The notes under the pieces: generated by a model | Databases searched by the model: none | The model's input: only the letters and a program-made list of their open reading frames with translations | Told to the model about the DNA's origin: nothing | Made by a program: the position numbers and the translations under genes | Shown: one piece after another, positions 49,835-59,301 of the stretch | How the letters are laid out: each line of letters opens with the position of its first letter | How positions within the stretch are numbered: the first letter of the stretch is position 1 | Assembly (NCBI RefSeq): GCF_034006335.1 | Contig: NZ_JAWDIQ010000001.1 | Origin: Paracerasibacillus soli | Lineage (GTDB): Bacteria; Bacillota; Bacilli; Bacillales; Amphibacillaceae | DNA length: 64,000 nucleotides | Direction: 5' to 3' (one strand)

Positions 49835-50164
49835 TTAAAAGCCTGTAACCTTCCATATGATACCTGAAGCCATTGAGCAAATATACATTTCTGATCCATC
49901 CTTATTAAATCTTAAACAAGACGGCATTGTTAAACCTTGAATAACAGGTATTTCAAATCGATAATCTTTTTGTATGTTGGGGTCAATTGCAACAATAGTT
50001 CCTTTATGTGGTTCTCCTTCTGTTATATCTTTAATAGTCCCTGATGTGTGTTCCGATACAATCAATCGACCATTGGTGGTCCATTCCATATGTGTAGGAG
50101 TTCTTAGGTTGTAAGCATGAATATCAATACTAAGATTCGTACGACTCTGTACTTTTTTCAACAT
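49835..50164 (-). CDS. Small beta-propeller-like protein (SMP-30/NHL type), possibly truncated
   Basis: 109 residues from the ATG at 50164 with a strong AGGAGGG site. PTHMEWTTNGRLIVSEHTSG and PSCLRFNKDGSEMYICSMASG look like two blades of an SMP-30, NHL or ScyD-type propeller; a full propeller needs about 300 residues. There is no signal peptide. Either this is a fragment of a longer ancestor or a small partner of the MFS protein encoded three bases downstream. Confidence 0.65.
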   Translation of the reverse strand: MLKKVQSRTNLSIDIHAYNLRTPTHMEWTTNGRLIVSEHTSGTIKDITEGEPHKGTIVAIDPNIQKDYRFEIPVIQGLTMPSCLRFNKDGSEMYICSMASGIIWKVTGF

Positions 50165-50195
50165 TAAAATCCCTCCTAAATATATTATACTTTTT

Positions 50196-50225
50196 ATTAT
50201 ATACACAGGTAGCTATAAGAGTCAA
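50196..50225 (-). promoter_or_regulatory. Sigma-A promoter of the propeller-MFS pair
   Basis: TTGACT at 50220-50225 and TATAAT at 50196-50201, 18 bases apart. Confidence 0.8.
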
Positions 50226-50440
50226 ACTATTATATCGATTCATACAATTATGAAGTTGCAGCAACTAGCTTCGATAGCGACTCAAATGGTATTAACTGAC
50301 TGCTATTGTCATTTGGCACAAAAAGCGATTCTGGAACAAATACTAGAATTTCCACCCGGTTGAATTGCCCTTTCTAAATTTTTCATAGCAGTGAGTTATT
50401 TTTAGTCATACTCTCACTCGTTTTGTTTATATTCAATGAA

Positions 50441-50487
50441 AATAACCTCTCGAACTTTATGTTAACAAGCACGCACGAGGGGTTATT
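50441..50487 (-). terminator. Distal hairpin downstream of phoR
   Basis: AATAACCTCTCG/CGAGGGGTTATT, 12 pairs with one mismatch and a 23-base loop; TTTTCATTG follows on the minus strand. The surrounding 50226-50440 sequence shows no gene. Confidence 0.5.
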
Positions 50488-50606
50488 GTCCTATGCATTA
50501 GTTCGCTTATTATTTTAGGCTTTCGTTATGTATGTTTCGTTGAGTAGCTGCATGTTCGAATAACAAGAATGAAGCATAAAGCTGTATAGATGAAGGTATC
50601 GTATAG

Positions 50607-50653
50607 AAAAAACTGAAAAGACTCTTGATTGTCCATGTATAGACAAACAAGAG
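50607..50653 (-). terminator. Probable terminator of phoPR
   Basis: CTCTTGTTTGTC/GACAATCAAGAG stem with one mismatch and an 8-base loop; minus strand continues TCTTTTCAGTTTTTTC. It lies about 170 bases past phoR; the bases between show no gene. Confidence 0.65.
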
Positions 50654-50821
50654 CTTTATCATTACAAATCCTCCATCATTTTAGGAGATAGGGGGTTATT
50701 CTCTAAACACTTGGCAAGACCTACCAAGGGAGGAAAATAGGACCAATCCTCATAGCTAGAAGTCTATTATTGTAATATTATTTAACGAGGAACAAGAATC
50801 TCATTTCATTCCCGCAGAAAT

Positions 50822-52195
50822 TTATTCTCTATTAATCGGCAAGCTCACTGTAAACGTTGTCCCTTTATCAAGCGCACTATTAACCTTTATTGTTCCCTTA
50901 TGTTGTTCAACAATATGTTTCACAATCGCAAGACCAAGTCCTGTTCCACCAGTATTTCGACTCCGCGCTTTATCAATTCGATAGAACCGTTCAAATATTC
51001 TTGGTATTAAGTGTTGTGGAATGCCAATACCCGTGTCTTGAATTTCAATGTGTATCTGTCCGTCTTTTTCTTTTACAGTTAACTTTACTTGTCCGTTTTC
51101 TGTCGTATAGCTAATCGCATTACCGAGTAAATTAAACATGATTTGTTTTACTTTGTTACGATCAGCAGTTAACGTAGTTGGTTTCGTTAAATTAGTAGTC
51201 AAAGTGATATTTTTTTCATCTGATTTCTTCTTCATAACGGGAATTACTTCTTCTAAAAGATCTTCCATTTGGAACGTTGATAGGTTTAATTGAAATCCGT
51301 CTTTCTCTAATTTAGATAATATTAACAAATCATCAATTAATAGATGCAATCGTTTACTCTCATCATGGATAATTCCCAAAAATTTATTTCTTGTTTCTGC
51401 ATCCGTGATATCCTCTTCTAGTAATGTTTCAGCAAATCCTGAAATGGAAGTCATTGGTGTTTTTAACTCGTGTGAAACATTTGCTACAAAGTCTTTGCGT
51501 ACAACTTCAATCCGTTTTAAGTCGGTAATATCATAAAATGCTAAAACTGCACCTTTCAACATATTCCTCTCGTTAAAGATAGGGGCGCCTACCACTTCAA
51601 TATAGATTTTATCTACATTATGAGACAATGTAAAAAAGCCCTTTATATTTTTTTCATACAAAAATGTTTCTTGTACAACTTGATGAATCTCTTCTTTGTT
51701 TAAAACATCATAATATAAATATCCGATAAAGTCCTGTTTTGTTTTATGAAACATTTTAAGAAACTTTCGATTGACTAAATGAATATACCCTTTTTCATCG
51801 ATGAGAACGAGCCCACTCTCTGTATTGTCAATAACAGTAGATAACTGCTCGGCTTGCATTTGTTCATGGAACGCTAATTCGGATAAATTTCTTGCTAGCA
51901 CATTAATTTTTTTACTTAATTCACCAACACTTCCATTAAAAGAAGTATGCACTCTTGCACGATAATTCCCTTTTACTAGTTCACCCATTGTCCTAGATGC
52001 TTTCTGTATCGGTAAAATATATCGATGAAATATTTGTAGAAGTATAATGATTAGAATGATAAATTGAATGAATAATACGGAAAATAGTACGATATAATCA
52101 TTCACCAAAAGTTGTAATACCGCCCCCGTAATTACAGTTAGCATGAATATCCCTATTACGTAAATGAATAGAGATTTAGAAAATAATGCCTTCAT
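50822..52195 (-). CDS. phoR: Sensor histidine kinase PhoR, short form without external domain
   Basis: Sensor of the phosphate-starvation two-component system. The intact 457-residue protein has two adjacent membrane helices (about 8-30 and 33-56) with almost no loop, then HAMP (about 57-110), PAS (about 115-225), HisKA with SHELKTPMTSISGF (His242), and HATPase with NLLGNAISYT, DTGIGIP and GGTGLGLAIV. B. subtilis PhoR has about 579 residues and a large extracytoplasmic domain that is missing here. It overlaps phoP by four bases. Confidence 0.9.
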   Translation of the reverse strand: MKALFSKSLFIYVIGIFMLTVITGAVLQLLVNDYIVLFSVLFIQFIILIIILLQIFHRYILPIQKASRTMGELVKGNYRARVHTSFNGSVGELSKKINVLARNLSELAFHEQMQAEQLSTVIDNTESGLVLIDEKGYIHLVNRKFLKMFHKTKQDFIGYLYYDVLNKEEIHQVVQETFLYEKNIKGFFTLSHNVDKIYIEVVGAPIFNERNMLKGAVLAFYDITDLKRIEVVRKDFVANVSHELKTPMTSISGFAETLLEEDITDAETRNKFLGIIHDESKRLHLLIDDLLILSKLEKDGFQLNLSTFQMEDLLEEVIPVMKKKSDEKNITLTTNLTKPTTLTADRNKVKQIMFNLLGNAISYTTENGQVKLTVKEKDGQIHIEIQDTGIGIPQHLIPRIFERFYRIDKARSRNTGGTGLGLAIVKHIVEQHKGTIKVNSALDKGTTFTVSLPINRE

Positions 52196-52885
52196 CGAAA
52201 TGCATCCTCCATTTTATAGCCTAACCCACGGATTGTTTTTATATATCGTGGATTTTTCGTATCTACTTCTATCTTTTCTCGTAATCTACTAACATGTACG
52301 TCTACAATTCTTGTATCGCCAACAAAATCGTAATTCCAAACTGCTAACAACAGTTGATCCCGAGATAATACTCTTCCGGCGTGCTTTGCTAGATAATATA
52401 ATAATTCAAATTCCTTTCGAGTGAAGGAAATACTTTCTCCATTTTTAACAGCTTCGTAACGTTCTGGGTATATGGTGATATCACCTATTTTTAATGTAGT
52501 AGATTTCTGATTTTGCAACGCGGTAGTTCTTCGTAAAATTGCATTAATTCTAGCCACAACTTCTTTTGGACTAAATGGTTTTGTTAAATAATCGTCAGCT
52601 CCAAGTTCCAAGCCTTTAATTTTATCTTCTTCCGCTCCTCTAGCAGTTAACATCAATATCGGCGTTTCATTATGGTGACTACGTAAATATTTACAAACTT
52701 CTAAACCGTTTAGCCCCGGCAACATCAAATCTAATACTATAAGGGCATAGTTATTCTTTTCTGCCTTTTTAATAGCCTTCTTACCATCAAATGCAATATC
52801 TGTTTCAAATCCAGCCTTTTCAATATTAAAACGTAATAATGTAACAATCGCTTCTTCATCATCAACGATTAATATCTTTATCCAC
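52192..52885 (-). CDS. phoP: Response regulator PhoP, frameshift near start
   Basis: OmpR-type regulator of phosphate starvation genes. The GTG at 52885 follows AAGGGG. The reading frame breaks around 52873-52877; restoring two bases gives MDKKILIVDDEEAIVTLLRFN. The receiver has phospho-acceptor LDLMLPGLNG, TARGAEEDKIKGLELGADDYLTKPF, and the winged-helix domain ends RIVDVHVSRLREKIE...KTIRGLGYKME. Corrected length is 231 residues. Confidence 0.92.
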
Positions 52886-53044
52886 TATTTTTTCCCCTTT
52901 TTTAATGAAGTTTTCATTCGATTCTATCCTTATCTTACAATTGTTTCACTAGAAAGGGAATAAAAGAAATGAATTGTAAATGAATTTTTACACTGAAAGA
53001 CAGTTTCGCGTATTACTTGTTGCATTTTAATATTAATTTAGGGT

Positions 53045-53115
53045 AAAAAAAGTCTTCCCTCAGTGAACTACTCCCACCACTCACCACCCTTACGGTTGCT
53101 TGATGAGGGAGACTT
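53045..53115 (-). terminator. Terminator of the MaoC-like gene
   Basis: AAGTCTCCCTCA/TGAGGGAAGACTT stem (one bulge) around a 41-base loop, followed by seven T on the minus strand. Confidence 0.82.
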
Positions 53116-53129
53116 CTTTCGGAAGTACG

Positions 53130-53606
53130 TTAAAAAAAGTTTTTTAGAGATTGGGCAGTCAAACTGTTCGGTTTGTAAGGTGGACTAACTTCTAATTTAC
53201 CTTCCATCACTTTTTCACCATTTGAAGCAAAACATATAGCAGATAGTGTGACAATATGTTTCTCACTATCTATTGCGATAACCTCTACAGTAAATTTAAT
53301 TTCATCCTGATGGTATACTGGTTTTGGAAACACCATATTATGCCTCAGGATGTGGCTTCCTGGGCCAGGTAAATACATCGAAATAACTGATGAGATCATA
53401 CCAAACAACATGACAGATGGTACAATCGGTTGTTTATACGGTGTCTGAGATGCATAATCATGTTGAATATACAAAGGGTTCGCATCATTTGTTAAACCTA
53501 AATATAATAACAGATCTTTATCCTCTACTATATATGTGCTAACATATGTATCGCCAATCTTTAATTCTTCTATTTTCTTACCTAAATTTCTTTTCTTGCC
53601 AATCAT
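53130..53606 (-). CDS. MaoC-like hotdog-fold protein
   Basis: Predicted hotdog-fold protein related to (R)-specific enoyl-CoA hydratases. From the ATG at 53606 (GAGGAG upstream) there are 158 residues. The hydratase-like segment TNDANPLYIQHDYASQTPYKQPIVPSVMLFGMISSV carries Asp, Asn and His in hydratase 2-like positions. Whether it is an active hydratase is uncertain. It lies between mdh and phoP and has its own terminator. Confidence 0.78.
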   Translation of the reverse strand: MIGKKRNLGKKIEELKIGDTYVSTYIVEDKDLLLYLGLTNDANPLYIQHDYASQTPYKQPIVPSVMLFGMISSVISMYLPGPGSHILRHNMVFPKPVYHQDEIKFTVEVIAIDSEKHIVTLSAICFASNGEKVMEGKLEVSPPYKPNSLTAQSLKNFF

Positions 53607-53849
53607 TACATCACTCCTCATAAATAATATTTAGGGTTATTTTTCCGCCTATTTCTATGTGAATGACAAATAATTACATCTGTTAAATCAGTTGCTGTGT
53701 ACTAGCCGAACATTATCCTCAAAACTGCTTGCGCTTCCGACAAATAGACCGTACTACTGCAGTTGTTGCGAGAGTATGATGCATATTAACCTACCTTATC
53801 GATCATCTGTCTTAGTAAGCGCTATCATTATTGGGAATTGAAGTATTTA
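53607..53849. other. Gap between the MaoC-like gene and the mdh terminator
   Basis: About 240 bases with no open frame, hairpin or recognisable motif beyond the ribosome site of the MaoC-like gene. It should contain that gene's promoter, which I could not place. Confidence 0.4.
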
Positions 53850-53899
53850 AAAAAAGCTGAGACATAAGGGTTTGATCCCTCTTTTTGTTTTGTCTCAGC
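53850..53899 (-). terminator. Terminator of citZ-icd-mdh
   Basis: Perfect 9-base stem GCTGAGACA/TGTCTCAGC with AAGGGTTTGATCCCT in the loop, then six T on the minus strand. A relative of the 17575 and 22680 elements. Confidence 0.85.
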
Positions 53900-53911
53900 C
53901 TTTTACAATTA

Positions 53912-54849
53912 CTATTTTAATATTTCAAGTACCTTTTTAACAGAATCAGCCGATTTATCTAAAGCAGCTTTTTCATCTTCGGTAAGTTCAAGTTCTATAA
54001 TCTTTTCTAGACCATTCCCGCCAAGTACTGTTGGCACACCAAGATAGATATCACGATATCCATATTCACCTTCTAGATAAGCTATTGCAGGAAGCACACG
54101 TCGCTGATCCTTAAGTATTGCCTCTGCCATAATAGTTAAGGATGCAGCTGGCGCGTAATAAGCACTGCCGTTACCGAGTAGGTTTACAATTTCACCGCCA
54201 CCTTTACGTGTACGCTCTACTATCGCATCTAGACGTTCTTTTGATATTAATGTTTCTAATGGTATTCCACCAGCATAGGAGTAACGAATCAATGGAACCA
54301 TATCATCGCCATGTCCACCAAGTACAAATCCTGTAATATCTTTTACAGACAAGTTTAGTTCTTGGGCAACAAACGTACGGAAACGCGCTGTATCTAATAC
54401 TCCTGATTGACCAATTACACGTTCCTTTGGTAAACAGATTCCTTAAATACTGTATAGGTCATCGCATCAACTGGATTTGTTAACACAATCATGTACGTGT
54501 TGGGCGAGTAACTCACAATTTCCTTCGCAACAGATTTCATAATTTTAGCATTCGTATTGACAAGGTCATCACGACTCATACCTGGCTTACGTGCAATACC
54601 CGCTGTAATAATAACTAAATCAGAATCTGCTGTGTCTTCATAATTTGAAGTACCAATGATATGGGCATCAAATCCTTGCACTGGACTAGCTTCAAGCATA
54701 TCTAGTGCTCTTCCTTTAGTTGGAGATTCCATATTAGGTATATCTACCAATACAATATCTCCTAACTCTTTCTGTGCAAGCATTAAAGCAGTTGTTGCAC
54801 CTGTGAAGCCTGATCCGATAACTGAAATCTTTTTACGTTTCATTCCCAT
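53912..54849 (-). CDS. mdh: Malate dehydrogenase, one frameshift
   Basis: NAD-dependent TCA enzyme converting malate to oxaloacetate. The N-terminal part shows KISVIGSGFTGATTALMLA and ITAGIARKPGMSRDDL. The C-terminal part has the catalytic histidine in GGHGDDMVPL. One G is missing near 54438; restoring it gives KESGLPKERVIGQSGVLDTARF with the substrate-binding arginine. Corrected length is exactly 312 residues, as in B. subtilis Mdh. Last gene of the citZ-icd-mdh group. Confidence 0.96.
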
Positions 54850-54870
54850 GGTGCGTTCCTCCCCTTGGTA

Positions 54871-56142
54871 TTAATCCATATTCTTAATTAATTCGTCACC
54901 AAACTCGGAGCATTTTACTTCTGTCGCACCGTCCATTAACCGTGCGAAGTCATATGTTACAACTTTTGATGCAATTGATTTATCCATTGATTTCGTAATT
55001 AAATCAGCTGCCTCTTTCCAGCCCAAATGTTCAAGCATTAACACGCCAGAAAGAATAACAGATGATGGGTTTACTTTATCAAGACCTGCATATTTTGGTG
55101 CAGTACCGTGTGTTGCTTCAAAAATTGCATGTCCAGTATCGTAGTTAATATTTGCTCCTGGCGCAATACCAATACCACCAACTTGAGCAGCTAGTGCATC
55201 AGAAATATAATCACCATTTAGGTTCATTGTTGCTACAACATCAAATTCCTTCGGACCAGTTAGAATTTGTTGTAAGAAAATATCAGCAATTGCATCCTTA
55301 ATAATAATTTTTCCAGCAGCTTCAGCATCCGCTTGTGCTTTATTTGCGGCTTCTAAACCCTCTGCCTCAACGATACGGTCGTATTGATCCCATGTGAATA
55401 CTTTATCGCCAAATTCTGCTTCAGCTACTTCATATCCCCACTTTTTGAAAGCACCTTCTGTAAACTTCATAATATTACCTTTGTGTACTAATGTAACACT
55501 CTTACGTCCTTCACGGATTGCATATTCAATTGCAGCACGTACAAGACGCTTTGTTCCTTCTTCAGATACTGGCTTCACGCCAATTCCAGAAAGTTTCTGG
55601 GAAACGAATATTACTAACACCCATTTCATTTTGTAAAAAGTCAATCACTTTTTTCACTTCATCAGAGCCTTTTTCCATTCAATTCCCGCATAAATATCTT
55701 CTGTATTTTCACGGAAAATCGCCATGTCTACATCTTCAGGATGTTTCACTGGTGAAGGTACTCCTTCAAAGTAACGCACTGGGCGTAAACAAGTGAATAA
55801 ATCGAGTTCTTGACGTAAAGCAACGTTTAATGAACGGAATCCACCACCAATAGGAGTTGTAAGTGGTCCTTTAATCGCAATTAAATATTCATCAATAAGT
55901 TCTAATGTTTCTTTCGGTAGCCATTCCCCTGTTTCATTAAATGCCTTTTCCCCTGCTAAAACTTCTTTCCATACGATGCTTTTCTTTCCATCATATGCTT
56001 TTTCAACTGCAGCTTCTAAAACTTTACGTGCTGCGCTCCAAATATCTGGTCCTGTGCCGTCTCCTTCGATAAATGGAATAATTGGATGATTAGGCACTTG
56101 AAGTTGGCCATTTTGTACTGTAATTTTTTCTCCCTGTGTCAT
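54871..56142 (-). CDS. icd: Isocitrate dehydrogenase (NADP), two frameshifts
   Basis: Oxidatively decarboxylates isocitrate to 2-oxoglutarate. The N-terminal part contains IIPFIEGDGTGPDIW and FRSLNVALRQELDLF with the substrate-binding Ser and Arg. The C-terminal part has MNLNGDYISDALAAQVGGIG and HGTAPKYAGLDK. One base is lost near 55673 and one T is extra near 55603, so the frame is recovered (DEVKKVIDFLQNEMGVSNIRF). Corrected length 423 residues equals B. subtilis Icd. Confidence 0.96.
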
Positions 56143-56225
56143 ATGTATCCTCCTAAAATGTTTATACGTATTTATTTTATCATATTCTAAACAAACACGC
56201 TTGTTTGTTTTCTATGATTCCATAG

Positions 56226-56250
56226 GAATAGCCGGTATAGCCGGCTATTC
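56226..56250. other. 10-bp perfect hairpin between citZ and icd
   Basis: GAATAGCCGG/CCGGCTATTC with a 5-base loop lies directly after the citZ stop codon and has no T run. It probably stabilises the citZ mRNA end or causes partial termination in the operon. Confidence 0.6.
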
Positions 56251-56254
56251 TTGA

Positions 56255-57373
56255 TCATACTCTTTCTGTTAACGGAATGTACTTCTGTGTTTGTGGTCCT
56301 GTATATTCTGCTCTTGGACGGATCAGTCGATTGTTTGCATATTGTTCTAAAATATGTGCAATCCATCCCGATACACGACTAACAGCAAAAATTGGTGTAA
56401 ATAGATCATGTTTAATTCCTAAACTATGATAAACTGACGCTGAATAAAAATCTACGTTAGCAGGCAAACCCTTTTCTTTTTTAATATATTCCTCAATTTT
56501 AACCGACATATTGTACCATTTTGGTTCACCGATTAATTCTGTTAATTGTTTTGACATCTTTTGTAAATGTTTTGCACGTGGATCTCCCGAACGATATACA
56601 CGATGCCCCATGCCCATAATCTTTTCTTTTCGTTCTAATGCCGTTTTTACGTATGGAATTGCATTTTCTTCTTCACCGATTTCCGTAAGCATTTTCATTA
56701 CTTGCTCATTTGCTCCACCATGAAGCGGTCCTTTTAATGCGCCAATAGCTGCAGTAACACCTGAGTACATATCAGACAATGTTGCAACACATACTCTTGC
56801 AGTAAATGTAGAGGCGTTTAATTCATGATCTGCATGTAAAACTAACGCCTTATTAAATGCTTCTACTTCAATATCTTTCGGTTCTACACCATTTAACATA
56901 TATAAGAAATTAGCCGCATAGCCTAGTCCATCTTTTGGTCCAATTGGATCTTTGCCATCGCGAATTCGTGCAAACGCAGCAACAGCTGTAGCTATTCGTG
57001 CTTGTAAACGAATTGCTTTACGATAATTTGCCTCATCCGTCATAACATCCGCTTCATCATCATACAATCCAAGAACGGATACCGCGCTTCGTAGTGCTGC
57101 CATAGGATGTACAGAACTTAAATCATATGAGTGTAGATGGTTTACAACACCTTCTGGTAATGCCATATTTTCACTAATTTCCTTTTGTAGTGTTTCTAAT
57201 TGCTCTTTATTTGGTAGTTTCTGATTCCATAATAAGTAAATGACTTCCTCAAAAGTTGCATGTTCGGCTAGATCATCAATTCGATAACCGACATATGTTA
57301 GTTGATCATCAATAATAGAACTAATAGCTGATTGAGTTGCTACTATTCCTTCTAAACCTTTCGTTGCTGTCAT
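56255..57373 (-). CDS. citZ: Citrate synthase
   Basis: Condenses acetyl-CoA with oxaloacetate at entry to the TCA cycle. The start at 57373 (MTATKGLEGIVATQSAISS) has AAAAGGAGAGGG upstream and gives 372 residues, identical in length to B. subtilis CitZ. Catalytic regions LHADHELNAST, GPLHGGANEQVM and MGHRVYRSGDPRA are present. It heads citZ-icd-mdh, and a promoter and cre-like site lie upstream. Confidence 0.97.
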   Translation of the reverse strand: MTATKGLEGIVATQSAISSIIDDQLTYVGYRIDDLAEHATFEEVIYLLWNQKLPNKEQLETLQKEISENMALPEGVVNHLHSYDLSSVHPMAALRSAVSVLGLYDDEADVMTDEANYRKAIRLQARIATAVAAFARIRDGKDPIGPKDGLGYAANFLYMLNGVEPKDIEVEAFNKALVLHADHELNASTFTARVCVATLSDMYSGVTAAIGALKGPLHGGANEQVMKMLTEIGEEENAIPYVKTALERKEKIMGMGHRVYRSGDPRAKHLQKMSKQLTELIGEPKWYNMSVKIEEYIKKEKGLPANVDFYSASVYHSLGIKHDLFTPIFAVSRVSGWIAHILEQYANNRLIRPRAEYTGPQTQKYIPLTERV

Positions 57374-57490
57374 TATATCCCTCTCCTTTTCTAGTACTCT
57401 TGTATTCATACAAGTAATCTGTGTATTAGATTATTGACAATATGATTACAATTTTCTTACAAATTTATGATATTGTCATCCCCAAAACTC

Positions 57491-57535
57491 ATTATAAGAT
57501 AAATCACGTACAAAGTGAATTGAAAGCGTTTATTT
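57491..57535 (-). promoter_or_regulatory. citZ promoter with cre-like site
   Basis: TTCACT at 57514-57519 and TATAAT at 57491-57496, 17 bases apart. Directly upstream at 57520-57535 lies TTGAAAGCGTTTATTT, which fits the CcpA cre core (TGAAA-CG) in 12 of 14 positions by my count. In B. subtilis citZ is known to be under carbon catabolite control. Confidence 0.65.
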
Positions 57536-57622
57536 TTTGAGAAATTAATTTATAGACATGTCTATTTTGTTTTTTCAACATATGTAATATCTTGAGTACT
57601 TTTTTAATAATGAGGTGAAAAA

Positions 57623-58729
57623 TTGTACAAGCAATTTAGTCAGCAATTAATTAGGGCCTTATTCGTCTTGTTCATTCCAATAACGGTATATTTACTATGT
57701 ATGTATACATTACCTTATATCTACCCATTTCTTATTGCTTTTATTATTGCTTTTACTATTCAACCGGTTGTTAACTTTTTACAATTTCATTTAAGGTTTC
57801 CGCGAATAATCGCTACAATTACAGTAATGCTAGTTTGCTTCACACTATTATTCGGTATAATTTTTATGATATTGACTGAGCTTATACAAGGAACGGTTTA
57901 CTTAGCTAACCAATTACCGAGTTATTACCAAACCTTTATTTCTCAAATAAGCGATATCATTCATCAATATACGCTAAAAATTACATCCATATTCAAAAAT
58001 ATTAATCCGCAATTCAATGATACCTTTGACATATATGTGAAACAAATGACAAACTATGTTGGTACTACAGGGGCAAATATGTTGCGCGATATGCTATTTC
58101 AAATACCTAGCACATTATTACTTATCCCAACATCGGTTACGGTATTTATTTTTATTGGACTTGCAACATTTTTTTTCACGAAAGACTGGAACTATTTCAA
58201 AAGAAGAGCTTTCACAATACTTCCACAACACTGGAGAAAAAATAGCTCCTCTGTGTTCCGGGAATTGAAACATGCGTTGTTCGGATATCTTAAAGCACAG
58301 GTTATCCTTATATGTATCTCTTCTGTCATCATTTTATTTGGTCTACTTATATTACAAATCGAACACGCCTTAACCATAGCACTGTTTGCCACAGTTGCAG
58401 ATATATTACCTCTCATTGGTACAGGAATCATCTTTATACCTTGGATTTTATACTTATTTTTCACTGGAAATTATCCATTAACGATTAGCTTAGCAATTTT
58501 ATATATGATTGTCATTATTACGAGGCAACTTTTAGAGCCTAAGATATTGTCAGCAAATATTGGCATCAATCCTTTATTAGGCTTATTTGTCTTATTCGTA
58601 AGTATGCAAATGTGGGGATTAAGCGGAATTGTGCTAGCTCCTATTATTCTTATTTGTATCGTCATGCTAGTAAAATTAAAGTTATTCCATACAATTTGGC
58701 ATTTTATAAAAGGAAAATCAAACAGTTAG
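57623..58729 (+). CDS. ytvI: Sporulation integral membrane protein YtvI (AI-2E family)
   Basis: Polytopic membrane protein of the AI-2E/PerM-like family; the sporulation role in Bacillus is not defined biochemically. The intact 368-residue frame starts at TTG after GAGGTG. Seven or eight hydrophobic segments are visible, with the family C-terminal block ADILPLIGTGIIFIPWIL, ITRQLLEPKILSANIGI and NPLLGLFVLFVSMQMWG. It is divergent from citZ and convergent with fxsA. Confidence 0.9.
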   Translation: MYKQFSQQLIRALFVLFIPITVYLLCMYTLPYIYPFLIAFIIAFTIQPVVNFLQFHLRFPRIIATITVMLVCFTLLFGIIFMILTELIQGTVYLANQLPSYYQTFISQISDIIHQYTLKITSIFKNINPQFNDTFDIYVKQMTNYVGTTGANMLRDMLFQIPSTLLLIPTSVTVFIFIGLATFFFTKDWNYFKRRAFTILPQHWRKNSSSVFRELKHALFGYLKAQVILICISSVIILFGLLILQIEHALTIALFATVADILPLIGTGIIFIPWILYLFFTGNYPLTISLAILYMIVIITRQLLEPKILSANIGINPLLGLFVLFVSMQMWGLSGIVLAPIILICIVMLVKLKLFHTIWHFIKGKSNS

Positions 58730-58759
58730 TCGTTGTACCTGCGTATAGAGAGCATTTCT

Positions 58760-59152
58760 TCAGCGACGATAGCGAATGTGAATGGTGTTTTTTTGAACCA
58801 TTTGGCGAATTCTTTCATGAAAAAGTCTCTTAAAAGCTGTTCTTGTCCACGGAATAACAAAAATAAAACCAACAAGGTCTGTAATAAAGCCAGGTGTAAA
58901 TAAGAATAACGCACCTATAAAAATATAAATACCATCAACAATTTGTTCACCTGGCATACGATGTTCCAACATAGCTTGTTGCGCTTGTCGCCATGTTTCC
59001 ATCCCTTGCTTTTTCGCAATTGTAACACCAATCATTCCCGTTAAAATAATCCCTATCACAACCCACCACGGCCCAGCAATTCCTCCAATCCAAACAAATA
59101 CACCAATCTCTAGTGCAGATAAAATTATAAAAATTAGTAATAACAGGCGCAT
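58760..59152 (-). CDS. fxsA: FxsA family membrane protein
   Basis: Small inner-membrane protein named for easing F-exclusion of phage T7 in E. coli; the Bacillus role is unknown (YtzA). The start at 59152 (MRLLLLIFIILSALEIGVFVWIG) has AAAAGGAG upstream; 130 residues. Four hydrophobic segments and a basic C-terminus follow; LFLFTPGFITDLVGFIFVIP is the FxsA core. Confidence 0.92.
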   Translation of the reverse strand: MRLLLLIFIILSALEIGVFVWIGGIAGPWWVVIGIILTGMIGVTIAKKQGMETWRQAQQAMLEHRMPGEQIVDGIYIFIGALFLFTPGFITDLVGFIFVIPWTRTAFKRLFHERIRQMVQKNTIHIRYRR

Positions 59153-59189
59153 GACAAAGCTCCTTTTCAATTAAAATTAATATGACAGA

Positions 59190-59226
59190 GGGTGATAAAT
59201 TCATTATTAACTTGAATTTATCACCC
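59190..59226. other. 14-bp perfect hairpin between pykA and fxsA
   Basis: GGGTGATAAATTCA and its exact complement with a 9-base loop. No T run follows on the minus strand, though it is the only candidate terminator for pfkA-pykA. Confidence 0.6.
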
Positions 59227-59301
59227 TTATCATGAAAAAAACAATTACTTTTTTATATTATTGTCCAGCTTCATCACTCGACGACTAGCAAACTTTGTAC
59301 A

